A stretch of DNA of 64,000 nt from Flavobacteriaceae bacterium (lineage in GTDB: Bacteria > Bacteroidota > Bacteroidia > Flavobacteriales > Flavobacteriaceae). The translations under genes and the position numbers were made by a program. The DNA lies in NCBI GenBank assembly GCA_029248405.1, contig JAQWJJ010000009.1:50661-114660 (forward strand), given 5' to 3'. Of the stretch, positions 17,335 to 26,335 are shown in pieces. How positions within the stretch are numbered: the first letter of the stretch is position 1; each line of letters begins with the position of its first letter. Below the pieces are notes generated by a model. It did no database searches. It saw nothing but the letters and a program-made list of their open reading frames with translations, and was not told the origin of the DNA.

Positions 17335-18069
17335 TTACGAACTTGTCCACAGTGCCCAGGATTTGAGAGCTTGATGCTCAAGCATGGCACGCCCGTTTTT
17401 GATTCTCGCTTTTGAGGCCTGTCCTAGTTTTAAGAATTCTGTTTTTTCAGGATTGTAAATCAAATCATAGAGCACATGTTGCTCGTCGATGAATTGATAA
17501 GGGATGGGAGGGATGGCCAATGTATCAGGATGTGTGCCAAGCGGCGTGCAATTGACAATCAACTGATACTGTTGCATGATTTTTTCATTTAAGTCGTCAT
17601 AGGTCATGCAATGCTCGCTGAGGGATCTCGAAACTTGCGCAACCACAAATCCAAGTGCTTTCAGTACATATATTATGGCTTTTGATGCGCCCCCAGTGCC
17701 TAAAACAAGGGCGGTTTTATCGAGCGAGGGCAGCCATTCTTCTAACGACTTGGCAAATCCGTAATGATCGGTATTGAATCCAGTCATGTGCCCGTTTTTT
17801 TTGATCTTAATCGTGTTGACGGCGCCAATGGCTAGTGCTTCGGGATCAATACTGTCCAAATAAGGGATGATCGATTCTTTATACGGAATGGTGACATTAA
17901 GCCCTTTAAAAGGGCCTTTTTTGGCCAATACATCTTTGAGGCGGTCTAAGTTGGGCAGGTCAATATTTTGGTAGGTGTCCTTCAGCCCATCTTGATCAAA
18001 TTTTTTGGCGAAAAAATCCTTTGAGAAGGAATAATCAATGTTTCGACCGAGTAATCCATATTGGGCCAT
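17335..18069 (-). CDS. aroE: Shikimate dehydrogenase
   Basis: NADPH-dependent reduction of 3-dehydroshikimate in aromatic amino acid synthesis. The 244-residue protein is slightly short but complete. DYSFSKDFF gives the shikimate-binding Ser-x-Ser (Ser14, Ser16); NVTIPYKE carries the catalytic Lys64; GFNTDHYGF holds the catalytic Asp101; VLGTGGASKAI (123-132) is the nucleotide loop; and NCTPLGTHP is the later conserved segment. Two bases separate its start from the DUF368 stop, so they are co-transcribed. Confidence 0.95.
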   Translation of the reverse strand: MAQYGLLGRNIDYSFSKDFFAKKFDQDGLKDTYQNIDLPNLDRLKDVLAKKGPFKGLNVTIPYKESIIPYLDSIDPEALAIGAVNTIKIKKNGHMTGFNTDHYGFAKSLEEWLPSLDKTALVLGTGGASKAIIYVLKALGFVVAQVSRSLSEHCMTYDDLNEKIMQQYQLIVNCTPLGTHPDTLAIPPIPYQFIDEQHVLYDLIYNPEKTEFLKLGQASKARIKNGRAMLEHQALKSWALWTSS

Positions 18070-18071
18070 AA

Positions 18072-19085
18072 TTATTTTTTTTTGGAAAATTTATAACGTT
18101 CTAAACCATAAACAAGCGCAATACCTGAACAAATAAAGAGTACCGCAAGGATGGTTTCAGTGGTTAATCCCGTTGGGAAATACCGGCTAAAATCCTTGAT
18201 TACAGGCCTGCCCTGTGGATCAATCAACACCTCGCCAAGACTGTTGTAGTCATATACTTTGGTTTTCCATGGCCAAACAACGCCGAGTGATCCAGTGATG
18301 AAGCCAATAATGACGGCGTAAGTCACTTTCTTATGCTTTTTGATCACTGCAGCGAGCAGATGAGAAAATGCCACTAATCCAGTGAGCGAACCGAGTGAAA
18401 AAACAAGGAGAATCGTGATCAGTGCCCGTTGTTCTGGTTGGTCAAAAAATGACAAATCCCACTTGAGCAGATGCGCAAATAAGTCGTACAGGGCGTTAAC
18501 TGAGTCCACAAGCAACAATACATAATTACCCAATAGCATCAGTATGAAGGAGCCTGAGAGTCCTGGCAATGTCATTCCAGAGACACTAATGATGCCACAT
18601 AAAAATACAAACCAGAGCTGGTCGTTTTCGCGAGCCGGCTCTAAAAGGCTTATGGCTAAACCCACAATAATACCCGCAAGCAGATAAATTCGGTGGCTGT
18701 AGTTCCATTTGCCGAACTCCTTGGTGATGTAATAAATGGAACCGATGATCATCCCAAAAAACGCACTCCACACGTAAAGTTCGTGTTGGATCAACAAGTA
18801 ATCCAAAAGCTTAGAAACACTAAAATAACTGATGATCATGCCCAAAAACAACAGACTCAAAAATGGGCCGTTGATGTATTGATAAAAACTCTTTATCCGT
18901 CCCCCAAAAAGGAGCCGCCATGCCTTGGCATTGACTTTTTGGAGGCTATAGATGAATTCCTCATAGAAGCCTGACACAAAGGCAATCACCCCTCCAGAAA
19001 CGCCTGGCACTTTGTTGGCCGCACCCATGGCGACGCCTTTTACGACTAACCAAAATTGATCTCTGAGGGTGCGCTTGTGGTCCAT
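18072..19085 (-). CDS. DUF368 membrane protein (PopT-like), copy 2
   Basis: A 337-residue polytopic membrane protein of the DUF368 family, members of which (PopT) were shown to help return undecaprenyl phosphate across the inner membrane. The signature near the N-terminus is KGVAMGAANKVPGVSGGVIAFVSGFYEEFI, repeated in inverted fashion as SGMTLPGLSGSFILMLLGNY in the second half. About eight hydrophobic segments are visible. The start is the ATG at 19085, sharing one base with the preceding gene's TAA (TAATG); a longer in-frame start at 19166 would overlap the neighbour by 80 bases and is not conserved. Confidence 0.88.
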   Translation of the reverse strand: MDHKRTLRDQFWLVVKGVAMGAANKVPGVSGGVIAFVSGFYEEFIYSLQKVNAKAWRLLFGGRIKSFYQYINGPFLSLLFLGMIISYFSVSKLLDYLLIQHELYVWSAFFGMIIGSIYYITKEFGKWNYSHRIYLLAGIIVGLAISLLEPARENDQLWFVFLCGIISVSGMTLPGLSGSFILMLLGNYVLLLVDSVNALYDLFAHLLKWDLSFFDQPEQRALITILLVFSLGSLTGLVAFSHLLAAVIKKHKKVTYAVIIGFITGSLGVVWPWKTKVYDYNSLGEVLIDPQGRPVIKDFSRYFPTGLTTETILAVLFICSGIALVYGLERYKFSKKK

Positions 19086-20089
19086 TAGTTGCGGTCTTTT
19101 TGTGCCACCCGTTCTAAAACGAATAAGGTCAGAAAGCCGAGTGCCATAAGGCCTATACCCATCCATAGTTGAGGGTCGGCACCAGCATTGATTGTGGCAT
19201 ACTCTCCTGGACTGATGCTTGTTTCAATTACAGATTTGAGTGTTTTGAAATCATTCTGCTGCTTTTGGGCCAAAGACAAGGTGCCCAGATTAAATTGCTC
19301 AGTCATAGGGTAAATGGTTCCATCAGAAACCTGCATGACTGTCCAAGTTTGTTTCCAAGGCCAAATCTTGTTCAAGCTTCCGAGGACAAATCCCGTGAGT
19401 ACAGCCAGTGTAGTTTGCGCATAATGATGGAACAGCCATTTGAGGGCTCTTGAAAAACTGAGCAAGCCAATGACCGCCCCAAGCCCGAAGAGCATGATTC
19501 GTTTGACGTCAAAGTCGTGCATGGCGTCACTCAAAACTTTATAAGCTCCGAGGATGACCAGGATAAATGATCCTGATATGCCCGGAAGAATCATGGCGCA
19601 TATGGCCAATGCCCCAGCAACAGGGAGAAACCACAAGCCCCCGAGACCGGAGAGTCCTGGCATGACACTAATGTAATAAGCCAAAAGTCCCCCGATGACC
19701 AAAGCGATCACACGGCGTATATTCCATGTTTCAATTTGTTTGCCAATGTACCAGACACTGGCCAGAATCAATCCAAAGAAAAACGACCAAATCATGATGG
19801 GTTCTTGCTCGATAAGGTACTTCGCCACTCTCATGAGGCTGACAAAACTGGTCAAAATTCCCAAAAAAAGCGCAATCAAAAAATTGCCATTGAGTTGGTG
19901 CCAAAAGGCTTTGAAACCTTCCTTGCGCCACGTGCGGATCAGGGATAAGTTGATGCCGCTGATGGTGTCAATCAATTCTTGATAAATCCCAGAAATAAAT
20001 GCTATAGTGCCGCCAGAAACACCTGGTACCGCATCTGCAGCACCCATAGCGATGCCTTTAAGAAAAATTGAATAGAGCCGAGATTTCAC
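19085..20089 (-). CDS. DUF368 membrane protein (PopT-like), copy 1
   Basis: A 334-residue paralogue of the next gene, with KGIAMGAADAVPGVSGGTIAFISGIYQELI at the N-terminus and CAMILPGISGSFILVILGAY in the second half, the paired PG(V/I/L)SG motifs of DUF368. The start is GTG at 20089. The two copies share order and spacing of motifs but differ in the loop before the last segment, where this copy carries a longer polar stretch with QKQQNDFKTLKS. The one-base overlap with copy 2 implies equimolar translation, so the proteins might form a heteromer. Polyprenyl-phosphate transport is inferred from the family only. Confidence 0.88.
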   Translation of the reverse strand: MKSRLYSIFLKGIAMGAADAVPGVSGGTIAFISGIYQELIDTISGINLSLIRTWRKEGFKAFWHQLNGNFLIALFLGILTSFVSLMRVAKYLIEQEPIMIWSFFFGLILASVWYIGKQIETWNIRRVIALVIGGLLAYYISVMPGLSGLGGLWFLPVAGALAICAMILPGISGSFILVILGAYKVLSDAMHDFDVKRIMLFGLGAVIGLLSFSRALKWLFHHYAQTTLAVLTGFVLGSLNKIWPWKQTWTVMQVSDGTIYPMTEQFNLGTLSLAQKQQNDFKTLKSVIETSISPGEYATINAGADPQLWMGIGLMALGFLTLFVLERVAQKDRN

Positions 20090-20128
20090 GGATAAGATAA
20101 ATTAAGTATTCTCTCAAAAATACTCAAT

Positions 20129-21529
20129 TTAAACGGAAGGTTTTTGGTGATTTTGGATTAATTCTTGGACACTCAAAAGTGCATGAACCTTAGGAAATAG
20201 AATTTCAATCACCATGACAAACTCGTGATTCAAATGGAGCCCATTGATCATATGGAATTGTCCTTTATGCTGGTCATTGAGCAGATAATAAAGCCCCCCC
20301 AAACGGAACTCGATTTCCGCTTGATCTGGATGGAATTCACAGGCTTGAAGTAAATTATTGATGGCCGCACGGTGTTCTCCTAATTTGATCAATAAGTCAC
20401 ATCGCGATAACCATGTGGTGAGTTCATAATTGCCTAGTTCAATGGTTCTTCTGAAAGCATGTTCTGCCTCTTCGTAACGATTGAGCTTCAGGCTGATGCG
20501 CGCATGGCGTTTCCAATATAGGGCATTATCCCCGTCAATATTGACGGCTTTTTCAATAAAATAAAGGGCCTTGTCAAAATCTTTTTTCTTGACATAAAAG
20601 TCCGTAATAGCAATCCAGGCCTTATCAAGAAGTGCATCTTCCTCGACACATTTATTGAAAAATTGTAGGGCCAAATCCGATTGCCCCAATTTTTCGTAAC
20701 ATTTACCAATGCGCAATAGGGCAAAGGAAGTGGGGTCGTCTAAGGTCAGTGTTACCATATAACTCTCAATGGCTTGACCATAATCCTTGAGGCGCTCTAA
20801 AACCTTTCCTTTTTCGAGATATGCCCCGATGAATCGGTCATCACTAATGATGGCAAAATCAAAAGCGGCGAGCGCTTTCTGATAATCCTTGAGCTGATAA
20901 TACTGCTTTCCGATTTGGTGCCAGGCGACCTCGCAATAAGGATTGTGGTCTAAAAATTCATTGAGGTAAACGATGGCCTCTGTATGTTGTTCTAAAAATT
21001 CAAAGCAATACATGACATTATAAAGGGCAGAATAATCCTCAGTATCTTCATCGACACAACGCATGAAGTACGTCTTAGCGTTTTCATAGTCCTCCAAAAA
21101 TAAATATTCCATGCCGATGAGTGAAAGGACATCGAGTTGGTCTTCCGAAATACTCAGGGCTTGCTCTAGCAATATAATGGCCTGCCGGTGTTGGTTACGG
21201 CGCGACAAAATATTGGCTTTTTGAATAAATATTTCTTCGTTAGACTGCTCTAGGATATAGAGTTGGTCCAGCAGGACTTCTGCCTGATCGAGTTTGTTTT
21301 CAAAAATCATCATCTCTACCTCAAACAACTTCAAATTCATTGACGTAGGATGTTGTGCCAAACCCAGTTTGGTTGCTTTTTTCGCTAAAGCAATTTTTCC
21401 ATGCTCCAAATAGTGGTGGATGATGCCTTCAAACTCTTCTGAATCGAAGAAGTAGACGTCGTTGGTTTGCAGCATCGATTCAAAACGCGATAGGGAGAAT
21501 TGGTTGGGTTCGTCGGGACTCAAGTGCAT
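20129..21529 (-). CDS. Tetratricopeptide repeat protein
   Basis: A 466-residue protein made almost wholly of TPR units, with about eleven to twelve recognisable repeats from residue 35 on (for example QHRQAIILLEQALSIS, YQKALAAFDFAIIS, FDKALYFIEKAVNI, YEEAEHAFRRTIEL). No signal peptide or membrane segment is seen, so it is probably a cytoplasmic scaffold. Partners are unknown. The start is the ATG at 21529; an adjacent in-frame TTG at 21532 would add one residue. It lies 39 bases upstream of the first DUF368 gene and 143 bases after the aminotransferase. Confidence 0.87.
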   Translation of the reverse strand: MHLSPDEPNQFSLSRFESMLQTNDVYFFDSEEFEGIIHHYLEHGKIALAKKATKLGLAQHPTSMNLKLFEVEMMIFENKLDQAEVLLDQLYILEQSNEEIFIQKANILSRRNQHRQAIILLEQALSISEDQLDVLSLIGMEYLFLEDYENAKTYFMRCVDEDTEDYSALYNVMYCFEFLEQHTEAIVYLNEFLDHNPYCEVAWHQIGKQYYQLKDYQKALAAFDFAIISDDRFIGAYLEKGKVLERLKDYGQAIESYMVTLTLDDPTSFALLRIGKCYEKLGQSDLALQFFNKCVEEDALLDKAWIAITDFYVKKKDFDKALYFIEKAVNIDGDNALYWKRHARISLKLNRYEEAEHAFRRTIELGNYELTTWLSRCDLLIKLGEHRAAINNLLQACEFHPDQAEIEFRLGGLYYLLNDQHKGQFHMINGLHLNHEFVMVIEILFPKVHALLSVQELIQNHQKPSV

Positions 21530-21672
21530 CAAGCGTGAATACTTTTGGTTATTTAAAGGTAAGCACGGGACTTGAATTGTATTTTAGCCTAATGTTTTCT
21601 TGTTAACAAGCTTATCAACACGAATTGAAAATCTTATAAAATTGACTTTCAATTAGTTAAAAATAATGTGAT
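21530..21672 (-). other. AT-rich intergenic region with inverted repeats
   Basis: The widest gap inside the leftward run. It holds a perfect 12-bp palindrome CTTGTTAACAAG at 21599-21610, a DnaA-box-like TTATCAACA at 21612-21620 (one mismatch to TTATCCACA), and an inverted repeat AATTGAAA (21623-21630) / TTTCAATT (21647-21654). The last could fold as a weak terminator behind the aminotransferase gene. A promoter for the TPR gene is also expected here, but I see no exact TAnnTTTG box. Confidence 0.4.
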
Positions 21673-22857
21673 TTATTGAAGCTCGTTCAAGACCTCTAAG
21701 ATTGTCGCGCAACCTTCAGCGATTTCTTCGTCTGTAATGGTCAGTGGTGGTGTCAATCGGACTGCCTTATCTTCGTAGAGCAACCAAAACAAAAGTACAC
21801 CACGTGCTTTGCATTTGAGCACCACTTGATCCGTCAGGGATTTATCTGGTAGAATGATCGCCAGCATTAGGCCTATTCCACGAATTTCTTGTATGAGCGG
21901 GTGTTGTAAATGATTTCTGATGAGTTGTTCCTTGCGCAGTACATCCGGCATGAAACCAGGTCCTGTGATCACCTTTAGTGTCGCTAATGCGGCAGCGGCA
22001 ATCAGTGGATGTCCCCCAAAAGTTGTGATGTGTCCTAGTTTTGGTTGCGTACTGAAATAATGCATCAGCTCATGCGAAGACGAAAGGGCCCCAATGGGCA
22101 GGCCACCGCCCATGCCTTTGCCCATCACCAAAATATCGGGTTCAATTGCAAAGTGCTCGTACCCAAAAAGCCGTCCTGTTCTGCCAAAACCGGGTTGTAT
22201 TTCGTCAAGAATCAAGAGCGCCCCCGTTTGTGTACAGCGCCGGCGTACAGCCATCAAATAATCTTTATCAGGGACGATGAATCCAGCACCACCTTGGATA
22301 GTTTCTAGAATGACAGCAGCAGTCTGGTTGGTGATCATGTCCAATGCGCTAGGATCATTAAAAGGAATGCCATGGCAATCTGGAATCAAAGGTTCAAACG
22401 GGGCTTTGCGCTGGTCAAAATCCATAACACTCATCGCACCCATGGTATTGCCATGGTAGGCTTTTTGGGCATAGATGATCTGTGTTCTTCCAGTGGTAAT
22501 TCGCGCTAATTTTAAAGCAGCTTCTATGGCTTCCGTACCACTATTCACGAGATAGGTCGTGGTCAAATTTTTGGGAAGATACTCCGCAAGTAACTTACAC
22601 AGCGTTACGGCTGGGCCCTGTGCAAATTCGCCATATACCATAACATGCAGATATTCTTGCGCTTGCTTTTGTATGGCTTCAACTACTTCGGGATGGCAAT
22701 GGCCTACACTACATGCTGAGACCCCTGCGACAAAATCCAAATATTTTCGCCCTTGTGTGTCATAGATATAACTCCCGTGTGCACGATCGACGGTGAGGCC
22801 CATAGGATGGGGTGTAGTTTGGGCTTGGTACCTGATAAAGTCTTCAATCATAGCCAT
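21673..22857 (-). CDS. Class III (acetylornithine/aspartate-type) PLP aminotransferase
   Basis: A 394-residue fold-type I aminotransferase of class III. The usual elements are present: YLDFVAGVSACSVGHCHPEVV, VNSGTEAIEAALKLAR for phosphate binding, the ILETIQGGAGF loop, LILDEIQPGFGRTG with the PLP-nitrogen Asp, and VMGKGMGGGLPIGA with the Schiff-base Lys. Substrate specificity (acetylornithine, ornithine or other omega-amines) cannot be decided. No arginine genes are adjacent. The start is the ATG at 22857, sharing one base with the upstream TGA (TGATG); a GTG one codon earlier is possible. Pairing with the OstA-like gene recurs in Bacteroidota. Confidence 0.9.
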   Translation of the reverse strand: MAMIEDFIRYQAQTTPHPMGLTVDRAHGSYIYDTQGRKYLDFVAGVSACSVGHCHPEVVEAIQKQAQEYLHVMVYGEFAQGPAVTLCKLLAEYLPKNLTTTYLVNSGTEAIEAALKLARITTGRTQIIYAQKAYHGNTMGAMSVMDFDQRKAPFEPLIPDCHGIPFNDPSALDMITNQTAAVILETIQGGAGFIVPDKDYLMAVRRRCTQTGALLILDEIQPGFGRTGRLFGYEHFAIEPDILVMGKGMGGGLPIGALSSSHELMHYFSTQPKLGHITTFGGHPLIAAAALATLKVITGPGFMPDVLRKEQLIRNHLQHPLIQEIRGIGLMLAIILPDKSLTDQVVLKCKARGVLLFWLLYEDKAVRLTPPLTITDEEIAEGCATILEVLNELQ

Positions 22858-24554
22858 CACTCATTAGGCTTGGGTTTTTGATCTGAGGAATCGGTCTTGC
22901 CTTTAGTGTCAATGACTGCATTGGTCTCGAGATCAATGACTTGAGGCATTGGAATGCCACGAATAGGGATGAGATCAGGAAAAGTTTTCCCGGCAAATAA
23001 ATCTTCCTTATAAAACAATCTTTCATTACCGCGCCAAAGAAAGCCTGGCAATATTCTGGCGTTCTCTGGAAATTCTGAAGAGGGGTAGACTTTTCCTGGA
23101 ACTTTGTTGATGAATCGAATGCCTTTAATTCTTTGCTCGTCAAGGTAGAGCTGAATGGCACTAGAAACAGTATGATTGATGCCTACTAAATCCTCGTTTT
23201 CATCGCGCGAATAAAAAATGACCTGACTATTTTTGATGATGTCGACCGTGTCTAGCTTGTTTTCGGTAAAGTTACCGATCAATATACCTCCTTTGACCTG
23301 GTTAAAACCCTCTAGGTCTTTTTGGATCATGAATGCATTGTCAAACACTTTAAGCGAATCCATCTCCTCGCGGACCAAGTTCTGTATCAAGTGTATCGTG
23401 TCTCCAGTAATTTGGTTTTCACCTGACCACAAGATGGGATGGCCGAGCATTTCGGTCAGACCGATTTTTTGTGTCACCACAATGGAATCACAAAGACCAC
23501 TTGTGCGTTCTGATATGGTGACACCAGGTTTGAAAAAGCGGGCCTCATAAAATCCTTTGATCACTCTTTGGTCTGGCTTTCCAGTAATGCGCAGTGTATC
23601 GGCGTGTATATAAACGGAATCTTGTTCTTGCAAACTCACTGCCACCGCTCGGTTAGTGATATAGACAGAATCTTGCGCTTTAAAAACTTCGGCGTAGTGC
23701 CCGTGCACCACTGTCTTGTTTAATGAATCGATCAGTTTGATGTGGTTGGTTGCAGAGGCAAAACCCTTCGAGCGATCAAAATAAATACTGTCGCCATAAA
23801 GCACACGGCTGTTGTAATCCACTCTTGAATTTTTAACAAAGTGACCAATATTAGTTCTGGTATTGTAATAACCTCTGTCACAATAAATCGTGCTGGTTTC
23901 ACTGTCAATTTTTGAGGCGCCATATAAGTAGGCGAGCCCAGATTCTGTAAAAAAGTCGACTCGAGGCGCATTGACCGTATATGAAGGATTGGTGATGGTG
24001 ACCGCAGACTCAAATTGATATTTTTTAGTGTTGGTAAAATAGCGACCAATACGACTGGTCAAGATACTGCTGGTATCGCGGACCGTGCCGCCACTCAGGT
24101 AATAAGCCTCCTGCTTTTGTCGGTCAAAATATAGGGTGTCAGACGCCAAATTAGTTTGGGGTTCTTCGAGAATGACATTTCCTGCAGCAAAAGCGAATGA
24201 AGTGTCGCCATTGTATTCCCCGTAGTCACTGTACATTTTTATGGTGTCACCTTGAGTAATTTTAACAGAGCCAAACGCCTTTACAAAATTCTCTTTAAAG
24301 TAAACAAGTGCCTGATCGCACCACATGTGAACACCGTCATGTTCGATTTGTACCGGGCCATTTTGATCTCGAGAATAGATGACCGCTTCAGGGTGTTCGG
24401 GACTTTTTTCAAAGTAGCCGGAAGTCACAGAAACTTGCGTGGTTTGGACACTATCGACCGCCACCGCATTTTGCGCCCTTACAGCACCAGCGGTCCCGAG
24501 AATAATTACCAGAACACCGATGGTTAAGAAATGTTGAGTTACAGAGGACACCAC
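22857..24554 (-). CDS. OstA/LptA-like organic solvent tolerance protein
   Basis: A protein of about 565 residues with an N-terminal signal peptide and repeated beta-jellyroll units of the OstA/LptA type (GVHMWCDQALVYFKE, DTIKMYSDYGEYNGDT, SDTLYFDRQKQEAYYLSGG, STIYCDRGYYNTRT). In the family these bind lipopolysaccharide in the periplasm and help carry it to the outer membrane. Bacteroidota have a longer form with several such domains, as here. The start is uncertain: the frame is open into purA (TTG at 24617), but a GTG at 24554 or 24551 gives a clean signal peptide ending near AVRAQ. The C-terminal 20 residues are charged and probably disordered. Confidence 0.83.
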   Translation of the reverse strand: MVSSVTQHFLTIGVLVIILGTAGAVRAQNAVAVDSVQTTQVSVTSGYFEKSPEHPEAVIYSRDQNGPVQIEHDGVHMWCDQALVYFKENFVKAFGSVKITQGDTIKMYSDYGEYNGDTSFAFAAGNVILEEPQTNLASDTLYFDRQKQEAYYLSGGTVRDTSSILTSRIGRYFTNTKKYQFESAVTITNPSYTVNAPRVDFFTESGLAYLYGASKIDSETSTIYCDRGYYNTRTNIGHFVKNSRVDYNSRVLYGDSIYFDRSKGFASATNHIKLIDSLNKTVVHGHYAEVFKAQDSVYITNRAVAVSLQEQDSVYIHADTLRITGKPDQRVIKGFYEARFFKPGVTISERTSGLCDSIVVTQKIGLTEMLGHPILWSGENQITGDTIHLIQNLVREEMDSLKVFDNAFMIQKDLEGFNQVKGGILIGNFTENKLDTVDIIKNSQVIFYSRDENEDLVGINHTVSSAIQLYLDEQRIKGIRFINKVPGKVYPSSEFPENARILPGFLWRGNERLFYKEDLFAGKTFPDLIPIRGIPMPQVIDLETNAVIDTKGKTDSSDQKPKPNE

Positions 24555-24582
24555 CTGACTAAAATACCAACAAAAATTGAAT

Positions 24583-25854
24583 TTATCGATGTATGGTTTG
24601 TTTTCGGTCAGGACCAACAGAAACTATTTTGATCGGAACTCTGAGTTCTTGCTCCAAAAAGTCTATGTATGCCAATAATTCATTGGGCAACTCACTGGCC
24701 TCTGTAAGCCCTGTCAAGTCTTCTGACCAGCCTGGCATGGCGGTATAGATTGGTGTGACATGTTCTGGTTCAATGTCATAAGGGAAATGGGTGATGATTT
24801 GCCCTTGGTAGTCATATGCGGTACAGACCTTGAGTTCATCAAAACCACTTAAAACATCACCCTTCATCATCATGAGTTGGGTCACGCCATTAATTTGAAC
24901 CGCATACTTCAGTGCCACAAGATCTAACCAGCCACATCGTCGTGGCCGACCCGTTGTCGCGCCAAATTCACGTCCCACACGCCCCATGGTTTCACCGTCT
25001 GCATCAAAAAGCTCAGTAGGGAAAGGGCCACTCCCTACCCGTGTGGTATACGCTTTAAAGATGCCGAAAACATCTTTGATCTTGTTTGGAGCAATACCTA
25101 AGCCCGTACACGCCCCAGCTGCTGTGGTATTTGAAGAAGTCACAAATGGATAAGTTCCAAAGTCTATGTCAAGCAAAGATCCTTGAGCACCTTCAGCCAA
25201 AATGGTCTTTCCGGCATCCATAGCCTCAAAAAGGTAGGCCTCACTATCGATAAAAGTCAAGGCTTTAAGCTGTTGAATTGCCGCAAAGAAATCGGCTTCA
25301 AGAGCGGCCAAATCATAATCTAATGCCACATTGTAAGCGGCGATCATGGCTTCGTGCTTGTTGGCCAAACTGCGGTATTTTTCTTTCCAATTAGGAAGTT
25401 CAATATCACCAATACGGATGCCGTTACGTCCGGTTTTATCCATATAGGTCGGGCCAATTCCTTTTAATGTCGAGCCAATTTTGGCTTTACCTTTTGCCGC
25501 TTCACTGGCTGCATCTAACAGCCGGTGTGTTGGCAAAATGAGGTGCGCCTTTCGGGAAATCAACAACTTATTTTTGATGTCTAGTCCAAAGGGCGCTAGA
25601 TTTTCTAATTCTTTCCTGAAAATGACGGGGTCGATCACCACACCGTTACCCACTAAGTTAATGGCTGTCGGGTGAAAAATACCACTGGGAATAGTGTGCA
25701 ACACATGTTTGATCCCATCAAACTCTAGAGTATGACCGGCATTTGGTCCACCTTGGAATCGGGCGATGATATCATAATTTGCCGTCAATACGTCGACAAT
25801 TTTACCTTTTCCTTCGTCGCCCCATTGGAGCCCCAATAATAAATCTACTGCCAT
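24583..25854 (-). CDS. purA: Adenylosuccinate synthase
   Basis: Joins IMP and aspartate with GTP in the first committed step of AMP synthesis. The 423-residue protein begins with LLLGLQWGDEGKGKIVDVL, the P-loop-like signature with the catalytic Asp and Lys, followed by GGPNAGHT with the catalytic His. GIGPTYMDKTGRNGIRIGD, TTAAGACTGLGIAP and GRPRRCGWLDLVALKY match the IMP- and GTP-binding segments. The length is standard. It lies 8 bases downstream of the fur-like gene. Confidence 0.98.
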   Translation of the reverse strand: MAVDLLLGLQWGDEGKGKIVDVLTANYDIIARFQGGPNAGHTLEFDGIKHVLHTIPSGIFHPTAINLVGNGVVIDPVIFRKELENLAPFGLDIKNKLLISRKAHLILPTHRLLDAASEAAKGKAKIGSTLKGIGPTYMDKTGRNGIRIGDIELPNWKEKYRSLANKHEAMIAAYNVALDYDLAALEADFFAAIQQLKALTFIDSEAYLFEAMDAGKTILAEGAQGSLLDIDFGTYPFVTSSNTTAAGACTGLGIAPNKIKDVFGIFKAYTTRVGSGPFPTELFDADGETMGRVGREFGATTGRPRRCGWLDLVALKYAVQINGVTQLMMMKGDVLSGFDELKVCTAYDYQGQIITHFPYDIEPEHVTPIYTAMPGWSEDLTGLTEASELPNELLAYIDFLEQELRVPIKIVSVGPDRKQTIHR

Positions 25855-25862
25855 AAAATGAA

Positions 25863-26312
25863 TTATTTGGTCGCCTTCCGACGGCCATAGAAATAAAGTG
25901 AATGTTTCGTAATGTCGACATCAAAGATGTCTTCGATGGTTTTTTTGATGGTTTGTATCCGTGGATCGCAAAACTCAATAACTTCTCCGTTACTCAAGAT
26001 CAGATGGTCGTGTTGCTTGTCGAAATACGACTTTTCGTAATGCGCCTGATTCTTGCCAAATTGGTGCTTGCGCACCAACCCGCAGTCTAATAAAAGTTCG
26101 ATAGTATTGTATAAGGTCGCCCGACTCACGCGATAATTCTTGTTTTTCATATCGATGTACAAGGACTCAATATCGAAGTGCTCGGTTTGGTCATATATTT
26201 CTTGCAGAATAGCGAAGCGTTCAGGTGTTTTACGGTGCCCTTTTTCTTCTAAAAAGCCCGTAAAGACATTTTTTACAATCGCTTGATTATTAAGTTCTGT
26301 CGGTGTCTTCAT
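25863..26312 (-). CDS. Fur family metal-responsive transcriptional repressor
   Basis: A 149-residue winged-helix regulator of the Fur superfamily. Residues 27-90 form the DNA-binding domain ([25 protein letters not shown] and [21 protein letters not shown]). [15 protein letters not shown] carries the HxH metal-ligand region. The CxxC pair that holds the structural zinc in many Fur proteins is absent: after HDHLI the sequence runs [14 protein letters not shown] with a single Cys. Which metal it senses (iron, zinc, peroxide through PerR-like chemistry) cannot be told. It lies between relA/spoT and purA, 23 and 8 bases from each. Confidence 0.88.
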   Translation of the reverse strand: MKTPTELNNQAIVKNVFTGFLEEKGHRKTPERFAILQEIYDQTEHFDIESLYIDMKNKNYRVSRATLYNTIELLLDCGLVRKHQFGKNQAHYEKSYFDKQHDHLILSNGEVIEFCDPRIQTIKKTIEDIFDVDITKHSLYFYGRRKATK

Positions 26313-26335
26313 GATCAGAAGCCAAAGTTACTTAA

